DNA of 64,000 nucleotides, taken from assembly GCA_964636785.1 (NCBI GenBank), contig CAZWVK010000002.1:4889-68888 (forward strand), written 5' to 3'. The translations under genes and the position numbers were made by a program. Shown piece after piece: positions 17,402 to 25,424 of the stretch. Each line of letters opens with the position of its first letter. The stretch's first letter is position 1. Under the pieces are notes generated by a model that saw only the letters and a program-made list of their open reading frames with translations, was not told the DNA's origin and did no database searches. The DNA is from UBA6776 sp964636785 (lineage in GTDB: Bacteria > Bdellovibrionota > Bdellovibrionia > Bdellovibrionales > UBA1609).

Positions 17402-19122
17402 TGGCTTTTAGCGAGGCGAATACCGTCCTCGATATTCGATTCAAAGGGTTTGAATTCATTCTTGAGCTCACGAGTGATCTTATCTTCAAGTTCTTTGTCA
17501 TGGATCTGAATCGCAAGCTCTAAGATTTCTAAGCCCATAAGCCATGTTTTTTCAGGTAAACCATGAAACTCCAGCCAAAGGGAAGCGATCTGTTGGGAAG
17601 ATGGCTTGGGATCTTTGGCCAACTCGTGCACTCGATTATAAAAGGAATGCTTTTTTACTTGCGCTGGAGAGAAAGACTTGGTGGGAACTCTTTCCGCAAC
17701 GAAATCTTCGATCTCACCGTAACTTTCACGATCTGCGGGTCCGCCAAAAACAGAAACAACCTTCTCACCGCAGGCCAGATCAAAAGTCCCCCAGCTTGGA
17801 TCGAAAAGGACTGTATTGCCTTGAGTGACGCTGCAATTTGAGAATGTCATCAATATAAAGCGGTCGTCCTTTTTCAACGACTTAACGAATGTGCCTTTGA
17901 GAAGAATCCCATTGGTAAATTCCAATTCAACGGATTTAGAAGGCTGAAGCGAAAGTGTTTCTGCTTCTGAGTCACTCAATAAGTGAAGGGGCTTTCCAAA
18001 TGGACGCACTCGTCCCAGAGGCGATGAATATCCATGGCTGTGGTAATCTTTGTTATGTCCATCCAACTCGGTATCTTTGTAAGACAACTGAGTCGGCCCT
18101 GAAAATTTTAAAAATGAAATAGAATCCTCGGATTCCAAATCGAATCTCTCAAGAACTCCGGAGATCTGAAGACCCGAGTCAAGCTCCACTGAATTTACGG
18201 AATTTGCCTTTTTCGCCTGCTTTAATCCGTAAACCCCACCAATTCGAAACGATAAACGATTGGCAAGATCATCAAGCACCTTATGGAGGTGTTGAAAATC
18301 AGGAGTTACAAACAATTGTGGTTGCGGTTCGGTGATATCATAGGAAACATCCACACAAGAAACATCCAAGGGGATCTTCTTGACGTGATCTTTTAGACAA
18401 TCTCGACTCTCACCCAAAGACGAAAGCAGACCCGCACCATAAATTTTTGGATCAGATAGTGTTCCAATCAAACCATATTCAGCCGTCCACCAGTTCATTC
18501 GCGATAAAAGCGAGGCCTCTGAAACATGAGTCATGGCATCATTGATCTCAATCAGCTTCTTTTCTGCAGCTTCGATTTCCGCCGCAGTGGAATTTGGATT
18601 CTCTTTCTGGTCACTGAGCTTACGAATGGCTTCATACTGATCGAGATCTTCGCTTGAAATGATCGATTTCTTTGCCACTTGCGCGTAGCTTTTTAAATAC
18701 TCGGCATATTCCGGATCAATCAGAATAGGGGCGTGCCCAGCCGCCTCGTGAACAATATCCGGAGCTGGCGTGTAAAGAAAATGATCAAGTGACCTCATGT
18801 CACAAGCAATGGGTAAAACACCGAGGGATTGAAACTCCATAAATGCGGCCGGTGGAATAAATCCGCTCACTGGAACCGCTCCCCATTCAAACTTTTGTAA
18901 GAGTTCATCCATTTCAGAAATCTTTGGAATTCGATCTACAGAAATTCCGGTTTTCTTTAATCCTTCAACATAGCGAGGATGGGCCGCTCGACCTAGGAAA
19001 TCCCTGAGCTGTCTTAGAAGGTATCTCCACGTTGCATGCTCTTCAGGGGTGTAGCGCTCGTAATTCTGAGCGACAACATATTTCTTAAGATGCGAGGGAA
19101 GAGTTGTTGCCGTAGAGCTCAT
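17398..19122 (-). CDS. Aromatic amino acid hydroxylase (phenylalanine 4-monooxygenase) with long C-terminal extension
   Basis: Iron- and pterin-dependent hydroxylase, expected to turn phenylalanine into tyrosine. The iron ligands are the two histidines of HEAAGH near residues 124-129 and the glutamate of EYGLIG near residue 214. The catalytic core fills about residues 20-315. The remaining 260 residues (574 in total) are an extension not present in the usual 270-residue bacterial enzyme; it contains beta-rich segments such as LEFTNGILLKGTF. The frame is open upstream to 19188, but the ATG at 19122 overlaps the hldD stop by four bases (ATGA) and starts a sensible N terminus. Together with hmgA it implies phenylalanine/tyrosine breakdown. 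Confidence 0.88.
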   Translation of the reverse strand: MSSTATTLPSHLKKYVVAQNYERYTPEEHATWRYLLRQLRDFLGRAAHPRYVEGLKKTGISVDRIPKISEMDELLQKFEWGAVPVSGFIPPAAFMEFQSLGVLPIACDMRSLDHFLYTPAPDIVHEAAGHAPILIDPEYAEYLKSYAQVAKKSIISSEDLDQYEAIRKLSDQKENPNSTAAEIEAAEKKLIEINDAMTHVSEASLLSRMNWWTAEYGLIGTLSDPKIYGAGLLSSLGESRDCLKDHVKKIPLDVSCVDVSYDITEPQPQLFVTPDFQHLHKVLDDLANRLSFRIGGVYGLKQAKKANSVNSVELDSGLQISGVLERFDLESEDSISFLKFSGPTQLSYKDTELDGHNKDYHSHGYSSPLGRVRPFGKPLHLLSDSEAETLSLQPSKSVELEFTNGILLKGTFVKSLKKDDRFILMTFSNCSVTQGNTVLFDPSWGTFDLACGEKVVSVFGGPADRESYGEIEDFVAERVPTKSFSPAQVKKHSFYNRVHELAKDPKPSSQQIASLWLEFHGLPEKTWLMGLEILELAIQIHDKELEDKITRELKNEFKPFESNIEDGIRLAKSQ

Positions 19123-20093
19123 AATATCTTTAAACCTGGAATCAAATAGTTGATAAAATAATCCTGAACACCTCGGCTCACATCCCATTCGGGCTGCGAC
19201 AGGCCTTCAGAAAATAATTTATCCATCTTAGCTTCAGTAAAATACTGATACTGATTGCGGATATTTTCCGGAATATCAATCCAATCAATTTCCATTGGCT
19301 TATTCATTGCTTTAAAGGCCGGAGCTGCAAGATCAAGCCAGGTGTGAGCTTTTCCAAACCCCATATTGTAAATGCCACTTTGAACTTCCGGTTTTTCCAT
19401 CAGCTCAGAGATCCATCTTGTAATATCCTTCACATATACAAAATCTCGCAACTGCTTGCCATCCTCATAGTCCGGGCGATGAGAGCGAAACAATTTAAGT
19501 GATCCAGTCTCTTTGATCTGATGAAACGCTTTGAACGCAAGGCTTGCCATCGATTGTTTAAAGTATTCATTTGGACCGTACACGTTAAAGAATCTCAGTC
19601 CATACCAAACCGGTGGTGTTTTCGTTTGTTGCTCCGCCCAGATATCGAAATTTAATTTTGACCATCCATAAGGATTTAACGGAGTAAATCCCTCACTTGG
19701 GATCTGATCGCTGAATCCACGCTCACCCGATCCATAAACAGCGCCGCTGCTTGCATATATAAATGGAATCTCTTTTTCCGTACAAAACTGGAAAAGTTTT
19801 TTCGTGTATTCCGTGTTATTCTCTTTTAAAAACTCCACGTCCATTTCAGTCGTATCCGAGCAGGCGCCCATATGAATGACCCCAACCACAGATTTCGCGA
19901 TGGAAGAGTCTTCCAACGCTTCAAAGAGCTCATTCGTGTGTAGAAACCTGGAATAAGTCTTACCCTTCACAAGATCGAATCGATCATTGGGAAGAATGGA
20001 ATCGGTGAGAAGAAGATCCAAAATCCCTTTTCGATTGAGTTCAGAAAGAAGTGCACTTCCAATAAAACCGTTGGCGCCAGTTAGAATCCACAT
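19119..20093 (-). CDS. hldD: ADP-glyceromanno-heptose 6-epimerase
   Basis: Last step in making ADP-L-glycero-D-manno-heptose for the lipopolysaccharide inner core. It is an extended short-chain dehydrogenase of 324 residues with the NADP-binding ILTGANGFIGS at residues 3-13 and the catalytic Tyr/Lys in YGWSK near residue 140. The characteristic N-terminal ADP-heptose epimerase context is RFDLVKGK and, further on, YGSGERGFSD. Finding it coupled to an amino acid hydroxylase and an RNA methyltransferase is unexpected and probably reflects operon shuffling. It marks a Gram-negative with heptose-containing LPS. Confidence 0.92.
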   Translation of the reverse strand: MWILTGANGFIGSALLSELNRKGILDLLLTDSILPNDRFDLVKGKTYSRFLHTNELFEALEDSSIAKSVVGVIHMGACSDTTEMDVEFLKENNTEYTKKLFQFCTEKEIPFIYASSGAVYGSGERGFSDQIPSEGFTPLNPYGWSKLNFDIWAEQQTKTPPVWYGLRFFNVYGPNEYFKQSMASLAFKAFHQIKETGSLKLFRSHRPDYEDGKQLRDFVYVKDITRWISELMEKPEVQSGIYNMGFGKAHTWLDLAAPAFKAMNKPMEIDWIDIPENIRNQYQYFTEAKMDKLFSEGLSQPEWDVSRGVQDYFINYLIPGLKIL

Positions 20094-20135
20094 GACTTGG
20101 TTGTAATGAATTAAGCAGAGGTCGCCAAGCCTTTT

Positions 20136-21959
20136 TTAGATGTCTTCGTTGTGTTCCTGGAGCACTAAAAGCAGCGTCTCCATTAGTTTTGGAGGAGGCG
20201 CAGCTGTTGGGCCGGGCGTCGAATTGGATTGATAATCAGGATTTAGTGTCTGGTAATCGATAAATTCCTCAATGACCGCCTGAATTTTTGAAGAATCTGA
20301 AATTTTCCTGTCATAATCAAGAATTTCGCTAACCACACCAATCAGTGCATTGCCGGTCGCACGATCTTCTCTGTTTATGAGGTTTGAGCGCTCGGAAATC
20401 ACTTTCAGCAGATCTTTTCTATTTTCCACGACACTCACTGAATCGATCACAGTTTGATAAAGATTTAGCCAACGATTGATTTTCTTTTTCAGTCGATTGG
20501 ACATCTTTCGATCTTTAGGTGCTGCAGTCTGAGCGATCACCAGCTTAAAAAAGGCTCTTTCATTAAGCGCATTTTTTGTGAGTAAACTCTTTGGCACTTC
20601 TGCCATTGCAGAGCGCAAGTTTAATATCGCTGGGCGGTTGAGTCCGTCTGGGACACGCTGCATTTTTCGATAAGTTTTAATCTTCTCCAAGTCGGTGTGA
20701 ACGGCATAGAGTTTTTGAATCAAACCCTTATGCTTTTGAAGAAGAATTCGCTGATAGTTTTTGGGAAATCCAAGCTGCCATACAAAGCGCTCTAAAAGAA
20801 AGCTGTGAAATTGCTCATCAAACACTTTTAAAGCCGAGTGCTTTTTAAAGTGATTGAGCGCCTTTTTCTCTTTTGTTTCTAAAAAGTCCACCATCTGCGC
20901 GAAAACCTGAACCATGAGTCGAGCTTTTTGCTTTTGTTCATTGAGATTTGTGGAATAACGATCGACATCATCATAACGGTACTGATCATGCCTCAAGCCA
21001 AACTGGCGAACGCTTCCGTAATCAATAATCCCAGCATCGGCCAGGACATTGTCACCATCCCAATCCAGCCATGCAAAAACATAATCTCGCTCCATATAGG
21101 CGGCAAATTTCGCAAAGTCAGATGTGATTCGCTCGAGCATTTTTTGATACTTTTGTGAAGAGCGCGGTGAGATGGACCATGCCTTGTTATCAACTTGCCT
21201 TTGGATCAAAAAATCGGTCGCTCGCTTTAACGAATCGAACTTTCCCTGTTTTAGGTAAAGAAAAAGATGGGCAGGGCGGAGAAGATTTTTGCCGGCACGA
21301 ACTCCGATGCCGACTCCTTTGCCAAGATCGATCACAGTCAAAACTCGCTCGGTGTTGTAACCTTGACGATGAAAAACTTCCGATAAAAGCGCCGCTGAAT
21401 ACAGTTCATCAATCTCCGCGAGTCCGCAGCTGTAACCAAAATCCTCACATCCTGATGGCAGTGGACGGCCGGCTTTTACCACACCAGGTGCAAGAGCAGT
21501 CACTCCGGTTCCACGGCTGGATACATCCCAAATTCCAGACCTTGAGTGCCAAGCTCCGTTCCATATGCCGCGTCCATCTCCGCTTGTTCGTCCGGTTTTA
21601 TCCGGATGCTGAAGTTGAAGATAGCGAGTGGCCATAAATTTGTTTTCCTTCATTTCACTCTTTGGAAACTTTGTTCCTTTTTCCTGGTCGTATTCGTTTA
21701 CTATACGAAGGCAAAAGGCATCGAGGAGTTTCTTTTCAAGACGTTTATTCAGGCGATGAGGATGATCTTTTTCGATCAAACCCATTTCTTTAGCCAAGTG
21801 AAAATTGAAATAAGTGACTCTTCCGTTCTTGAGTTTTCGTGTGGGATAAAGGATGGAGCCTTCTGGAACAGATTCAGTCCACGGATGTGTGCCATCCAGG
21901 TGATCAAAGCTGTCGTAAGTCTCTGCCGATGTTGTGGCTTTTTTCTTTGTCCATTTCAT
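20136..21959 (-). CDS. Divergent SelO/YdiU-like protein
   Basis: A 607-residue protein that seems to be a distant member of the SelO family (pseudokinase fold that transfers AMP to proteins). Supporting features are GRTSGDGRG near residue 123, then SSRGTGVTALAPG, which corresponds to the KGAGPTPYSR segment of SelO, and LDWDGDNVLADAGIIDYG near residue 310, which corresponds to the NTDN...DYG metal-binding region. The usual lysine of the KGAG segment appears to be arginine. The C-terminal 200 residues are helical and unassigned. It is longer than typical SelO (about 480). The upstream ATP-grasp-like gene ends 28 bases before it on the same strand. Confidence 0.6.
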   Translation of the reverse strand: MKWTKKKATTSAETYDSFDHLDGTHPWTESVPEGSILYPTRKLKNGRVTYFNFHLAKEMGLIEKDHPHRLNKRLEKKLLDAFCLRIVNEYDQEKGTKFPKSEMKENKFMATRYLQLQHPDKTGRTSGDGRGIWNGAWHSRSGIWDVSSRGTGVTALAPGVVKAGRPLPSGCEDFGYSCGLAEIDELYSAALLSEVFHRQGYNTERVLTVIDLGKGVGIGVRAGKNLLRPAHLFLYLKQGKFDSLKRATDFLIQRQVDNKAWSISPRSSQKYQKMLERITSDFAKFAAYMERDYVFAWLDWDGDNVLADAGIIDYGSVRQFGLRHDQYRYDDVDRYSTNLNEQKQKARLMVQVFAQMVDFLETKEKKALNHFKKHSALKVFDEQFHSFLLERFVWQLGFPKNYQRILLQKHKGLIQKLYAVHTDLEKIKTYRKMQRVPDGLNRPAILNLRSAMAEVPKSLLTKNALNERAFFKLVIAQTAAPKDRKMSNRLKKKINRWLNLYQTVIDSVSVVENRKDLLKVISERSNLINREDRATGNALIGVVSEILDYDRKISDSSKIQAVIEEFIDYQTLNPDYQSNSTPGPTAAPPPKLMETLLLVLQEHNEDI

Positions 21960-21987
21960 CTTTATATATATTCATCGGTGTCTCTCT

Positions 21988-23112
21988 TTAAGACTTGAGG
22001 CGAACTGGACAAAAGCCGCCATTTGGCGTCGAGAAATTGGTCACTTGCCCCTGATAAAGGCGTGCTGTCACGAACTGAATTTCGTCTTTGAATGCAAAAC
22101 AACGAATATCGAATTTCCATTCCTGCCACTTTTGTGGTGGGAAGTACTCCTGAATCATCGGATCCTCTTTGATGATTCGATCGAAAACTTTGTGACTAAG
22201 TGATTGGCCGCGATAAACAGACTTTCCGCCAAAAGACATTTTAGGTTTAAAGAAAAACTTCTTACGCTTCTTCCACAGTTCATCTGCGTCTTGAAAATCC
22301 TTGAACTCATAAGCTTGTAGCAAGACATCTTGAATAGATTGAGGCAGGCTTTCGCGAGAGGCTTGAAGTTCTAACAGGCGATTTTTGTCAGCTAAAAGAT
22401 CATATTCCTTGGGCTGAGGACTAACCACAGCATAGTTTTTGGACCAAGCCTCATTGAGCGCCTGGTGATCAGGAGCGGTGAGGAAAAAATCCGTGGTCCG
22501 ATTGTATACGAAGTTCACACGAGTCCCGGTGGGAGTCCTAAGAGTTTCATTTTCAATTCTTAAATCTTTGGCTTCGCAGATCTCTGCAGTCCAGCCGAAC
22601 TGCTCGAAGAGTTCTTTGTACAAGTAAAACTCGATAAGCATTTTCTGTTGCATGACTTGATCGTCAACAATGGCAATGCTTGGACTTTCTGTTTGATCGC
22701 CAAATTCAGCAAGGAAAGAATATTTTAAACTTTTAATCTCAGGTCGCTCTAGAAAGTCGATCTCTTCTCTGAGCGACGTTCCTAAGCTTCCAATCAGATA
22801 TCCTGAAGCATTGGTATTGATTTCAATCAGTTTTGCTTCGCCATCCTCGTTGGTATGAAAGTCGTAGGACATTAAAACGGAGTGGTTTTGAGTTTTATAA
22901 GAGTGCGGTCGGCTACGGCTCCACTTGAAAATCTCTTTAACGGCCTCATTCATTCGCTCAATGCTTTTTGGGGATATTTCCAACTCGAAGGGTGAGATCA
23001 GATGATCCCAGCTCACATTCAATTTTTTTTGCTCGACAAGTTCGGCGGTCTTGGGAAAGGAGAGCTGAAATTTTTCTTTTAGCTGAGCGAAGATGTCTTT
23101 CGTGTTCGTCAT
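21988..23112 (-). CDS. ATP-grasp-like protein of unknown specificity
   Basis: A 374-residue protein. The C-terminal half has hallmarks of an ATP-grasp domain: FFFKPKMSFGGKSV near residue 285 (ATP-binding lysine and glycine loop), MIQEYF, WKFDIRCFAF, and ARLYQGQVTNFSTPNGGF near the end. A second ATP-grasp-like motif, LIEINTNASG, occurs earlier, near residue 100, not after the core where the EIN motif usually lies. Substrate is unknown; ligases of the glutathione-synthetase superfamily are the nearest idea. The ATG at 23112 is preceded by AAAGGAG inside the terminator hairpin of the upstream peroxiredoxin gene. A TTG at 23157 is also in frame but lies upstream of the hairpin and lacks support. 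Confidence 0.65.
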   Translation of the reverse strand: MTNTKDIFAQLKEKFQLSFPKTAELVEQKKLNVSWDHLISPFELEISPKSIERMNEAVKEIFKWSRSRPHSYKTQNHSVLMSYDFHTNEDGEAKLIEINTNASGYLIGSLGTSLREEIDFLERPEIKSLKYSFLAEFGDQTESPSIAIVDDQVMQQKMLIEFYLYKELFEQFGWTAEICEAKDLRIENETLRTPTGTRVNFVYNRTTDFFLTAPDHQALNEAWSKNYAVVSPQPKEYDLLADKNRLLELQASRESLPQSIQDVLLQAYEFKDFQDADELWKKRKKFFFKPKMSFGGKSVYRGQSLSHKVFDRIIKEDPMIQEYFPPQKWQEWKFDIRCFAFKDEIQFVTARLYQGQVTNFSTPNGGFCPVRLKS

Positions 23113-23148
23113 AAAAAAAGCGCTCCTTTGATTAAAAGAAGCGCTTTT
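23113..23148 (-). terminator. Intrinsic terminator of the peroxiredoxin gene, overlapping the next ribosome binding site
   Basis: On the minus strand AAAAGCGCT (23140-23148) pairs perfectly with AGCGCTTTT (23116-23124) around a 15-base loop, followed by further T residues to make a run of seven, and then directly the ATG (23110-23112) of the ATP-grasp-like gene. This is a textbook intrinsic terminator 22 bases after the peroxiredoxin stop. The AAAGGAG ribosome binding site (23123-23129) of the next gene occupies the loop edge and the first stem bases. Confidence 0.8.
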
Positions 23149-23169
23149 GAAAAACAAATCAATACAAAA

Positions 23170-23694
23170 TTACTTGGCTTGAACAAAATCAGAACCAGGT
23201 TTCCACCCGGCGCCGCAAAGCTCTCCGGACTTGAGACCTTCCACAACACGAAGAATTTCTTGAGCATCACGTCCAACGTTTAAGTTGTGAATTCCCATGT
23301 ACTGAATCTTTCCTTCTGGATCGATAACAAAAGTTCCACGAGTGGCAATCCCTTGATCTTCAAGTAACACGCCGTAATCGCGGCTTACGCGACGAGTGAC
23401 ATCTCCGATCAGCGGATAGCCAAGGTTTCCAAGATCATCTTTGATCCAACGCTTGTGAGAGTGAACAGAGTCCACACTGCATCCGATCACTTCAGCACCA
23501 GCTTTTTTAAAGCTCTCTAGGTGGTCACGAAACTGAGTGATTTCAGTTGGGCAAACAAAGGTGAAATCCAGTGGGTAGAAAAAGAGCACCACATATTTGC
23601 CTTTGTAATCGGCAAGATTGATCTCTTTAAAATCTCCGCCATCGACGACAGCTTGAGCGACAAATTGAGGAGCGGGTTGTCCAATCATCGGCAT
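23170..23694 (-). CDS. Typical 2-Cys peroxiredoxin (AhpC/TSA family)
   Basis: Reduces hydrogen peroxide and organic peroxides. At 174 residues it carries the peroxidatic cysteine at residue 48 in FTFVCPTE and the resolving cysteine near residue 160 in GELCGAGW, so it is a Prx1/AhpC-type two-cysteine enzyme. The start at 23694 is supported by AAGGGAG seven bases upstream; the longer open frame to 23772 is unlikely. Reducing power may come through thioredoxin and the thioredoxin reductase encoded at 49494. It is followed by a strong terminator. Confidence 0.93.
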   Translation of the reverse strand: MPMIGQPAPQFVAQAVVDGGDFKEINLADYKGKYVVLFFYPLDFTFVCPTEITQFRDHLESFKKAGAEVIGCSVDSVHSHKRWIKDDLGNLGYPLIGDVTRRVSRDYGVLLEDQGIATRGTFVIDPEGKIQYMGIHNLNVGRDAQEILRVVEGLKSGELCGAGWKPGSDFVQAK

Positions 23695-23795
23695 TTTAAA
23701 ACTCCCTTTTTTAAGTTTACGGTTTGATAAGTTTATTGAGGTGCCATACTTTGGGCACTTCATCAAGGCCACTGGGGTCTAAAGAAGGATAATCG

Positions 23796-24560
23796 ATGAG
23801 GATTTGCACTTGGAATGTGAATGGAATTCGCGCTTGCTCGCAAAAGGGCTTTTTTGATTTTTGGGAGAGCGCAGATGTAGATATTTTATGTCTACAGGAA
23901 ACGAAAGCTCACCCCGAGCAACTCACGCCCGACATCGTCTCTCCGCTTGGATGGCAGGCCTATTGGTCCTCCGCACAGCGAAGAGGGTACTCGGGCACAG
24001 TCGTGTACACCAAAGAGACGCCGAAGGATGTGAGTTATGGGATTGGAATCCGAAAGTTTGACACAGAGGGACGATTTGTCATCTGTGATTACGGGGATTT
24101 TATTCTCTTTAATATTTATTTCCCCAATGGATCTGCGCGGGAAGAGCGTCATCTCTTTAAGCAAGAGTTCCTTAAAAGATTAAATTTTCATTTAAAAGGT
24201 CTGATTCGACAGGGCCGCGAAATCATTGTCGTTGGTGATTACAATGTGGCCTATATGGACATCGATGTTTTTGATCCTGTCCGATTGAGTACGGTGAGTG
24301 GCTTTCTTCCTGAAGAGCGAAAGTGGTTTCGTGAATTTCTGGATCTGGGGTTTATAGATGGCTTTCGGCATTTTCATCCAGATGAGGCGGGCAAATACAC
24401 CTGGTGGTCCTATAAGGAAAATGCTCGCATCGGAAATCGCGGTTGGCGCATCGATCACATCTGTATGACCAAAGGCCTGCTTCCACGTTTAAAAAACGTC
24501 GAGATTTTGCAGGACCAACTCGGTTCCGATCACTGCCCCGTCCTCGCTACTTTCTCCTAA
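23796..24560 (+). CDS. xthA: Exodeoxyribonuclease III / AP endonuclease
   Basis: Cuts DNA at abasic sites and has 3'-5' exonuclease activity in base-excision repair. The 254-residue protein has all the exonuclease III signatures: WNVNGIRA at the start, LCLQETKA with the metal-binding glutamate near residue 35, VVGDYNVAYMDID, the WWSYK loop, and the C-terminal GSDHCPV. An AAGGA lies eight bases before the ATG. It diverges from the peroxiredoxin gene and is followed three bases after its stop by a long inverted repeat. Confidence 0.93.
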   Translation: MRICTWNVNGIRACSQKGFFDFWESADVDILCLQETKAHPEQLTPDIVSPLGWQAYWSSAQRRGYSGTVVYTKETPKDVSYGIGIRKFDTEGRFVICDYGDFILFNIYFPNGSAREERHLFKQEFLKRLNFHLKGLIRQGREIIVVGDYNVAYMDIDVFDPVRLSTVSGFLPEERKWFREFLDLGFIDGFRHFHPDEAGKYTWWSYKENARIGNRGWRIDHICMTKGLLPRLKNVEILQDQLGSDHCPVLATFS

Positions 24561-24562
24561 CG

Positions 24563-24636
24563 GGTACCTGCTTCCTTTCTTGATATGCAGTGCGCATTTC
24601 ATGCCGCGCCGCATATCAAGAAAGGAAGCAGGCACC
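24563..24636. repeat. Long near-perfect inverted repeat after xthA
   Basis: The 26-base arm 24563-24588 (starts GGTACCTGCTTCC) is the reverse complement of 24611-24636 except for one position, around a 22-base loop. It begins three bases after the xthA stop. As RNA it would form a very stable hairpin on either strand, but no T run follows it, so it is not a plain intrinsic terminator. The arm motif GGTACCTG recurs at 4289-4296 next to the pantothenate operon, which suggests a dispersed REP-like family. Confidence 0.85.
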
Positions 24637-25052
24637 TTCCAGACGTTGGTCTAGGGCTTTATTAGGGGCGAATTAAGGTTTTGTCAGAGAATGTAGCAAT
24701 AGGTTTACTTCTCGAAAAATCTCCCTGGCCTTTAGTTTGTCTCTCGACATGCCGATACGGTTCTTCAGTTCTTGAGTCTGCCTATAAAGCTTTGTGCGCG
24801 ACGCGCCATCTGTAAGATGGTTTAAGATTTTTGCTTGCAAAATTTATAGGGGTGATGTGTAAATAATTCAGTTCCAAATTGGCACTGCCAAGGGGGGACT
24901 AGGCTCAGGGAACGAGCGTTGGGGCGATGGATTGTGCTCCTAGTCATGGCTGTGTTGGGGGGACTCGTCGTTCGACAAAGTCGTGGCTTCAAATGCTCGA
25001 CCCAAGGATGCGGGTCCCGTTTTTTCTGGGCTCAAATAAGGAGGGGGAGACA
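24637..25052 (+). other. Gene-free leader upstream of the DksA-like gene, possibly structured RNA
   Basis: No convincing gene is seen here. Up to about 24880 I see nothing specific. From about 24890 the plus strand becomes G-rich and could fold: GACTAGG (24897-24903) pairs with CCTAGTC (24938-24944), GCTC with GAGC inside that loop, and GACCC with GGGTC near 24999-25016 just before CCGTTTTTT. That last hairpin and T run resemble a weak attenuator about 30 bases before the ribosome binding site AAGGAGGGGGAG. No known riboswitch class was recognised. Confidence 0.35.
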
Positions 25053-25424
25053 ATGGCCTCAAATAACAATCTAATCGATCAGTGCAAAGAGAAGCTCGTT
25101 TCTGCTAAAGCGGAAATTCTAAATCGTGTACGCGAGTCTCGTTTGGATCTCTATAATAATGATGATGGTAAAGGCGGGGACGAAGGTGACCAAACTGTTC
25201 GCGCTCTTCAAGAGAGTGAGTTCCTTAGCATGCACGAACGTCTTCGCAGACAGCTTATGGAAATCGAAATGGCGTTAGGCCGAATTGAAAATGGCACTTA
25301 CGGAATTTGCGAAGAGACAGAAGAGCCCATTGAAACTGAGCGGCTTCTTGCAATTCCTTGGACTCGCCTAAGCATCGAGGGTGCTGAGCTTCGCGAATCC
25401 CTGGGAAAACGCTTCGCTCGTTAA
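25053..25424 (+). CDS. DksA/TraR-family protein lacking most zinc-finger cysteines
   Basis: A 123-residue protein resembling DksA/TraR, which bind the RNA polymerase secondary channel and modulate initiation together with (p)ppGpp. The N-terminal coiled coil has the acidic tip GGDEGDQTVRALQE, like the DxxDxA tip of DksA. The globular end reads TYGICEETEEPI and then ERLLAIPWTRLSIEGAE, the DksA finger layout, but only one of the four zinc cysteines is left. The ATG at 25053 with AAGGAGG upstream is chosen; the frame is open back to 24927, but that part translates the G-rich leader. It ends four bases inside the end of the convergent agmatinase gene. Confidence 0.85.
   Translation: MASNNNLIDQCKEKLVSAKAEILNRVRESRLDLYNNDDGKGGDEGDQTVRALQESEFLSMHERLRRQLMEIEMALGRIENGTYGICEETEEPIETERLLAIPWTRLSIEGAELRESLGKRFAR

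Noticed and set aside
24927..25052. N-terminal extension of the DksA-like reading frame by 42 codons
   Set aside because: The translated part is atypical, follows the G-rich leader, and a very strong ribosome binding site precedes the ATG at 25053.
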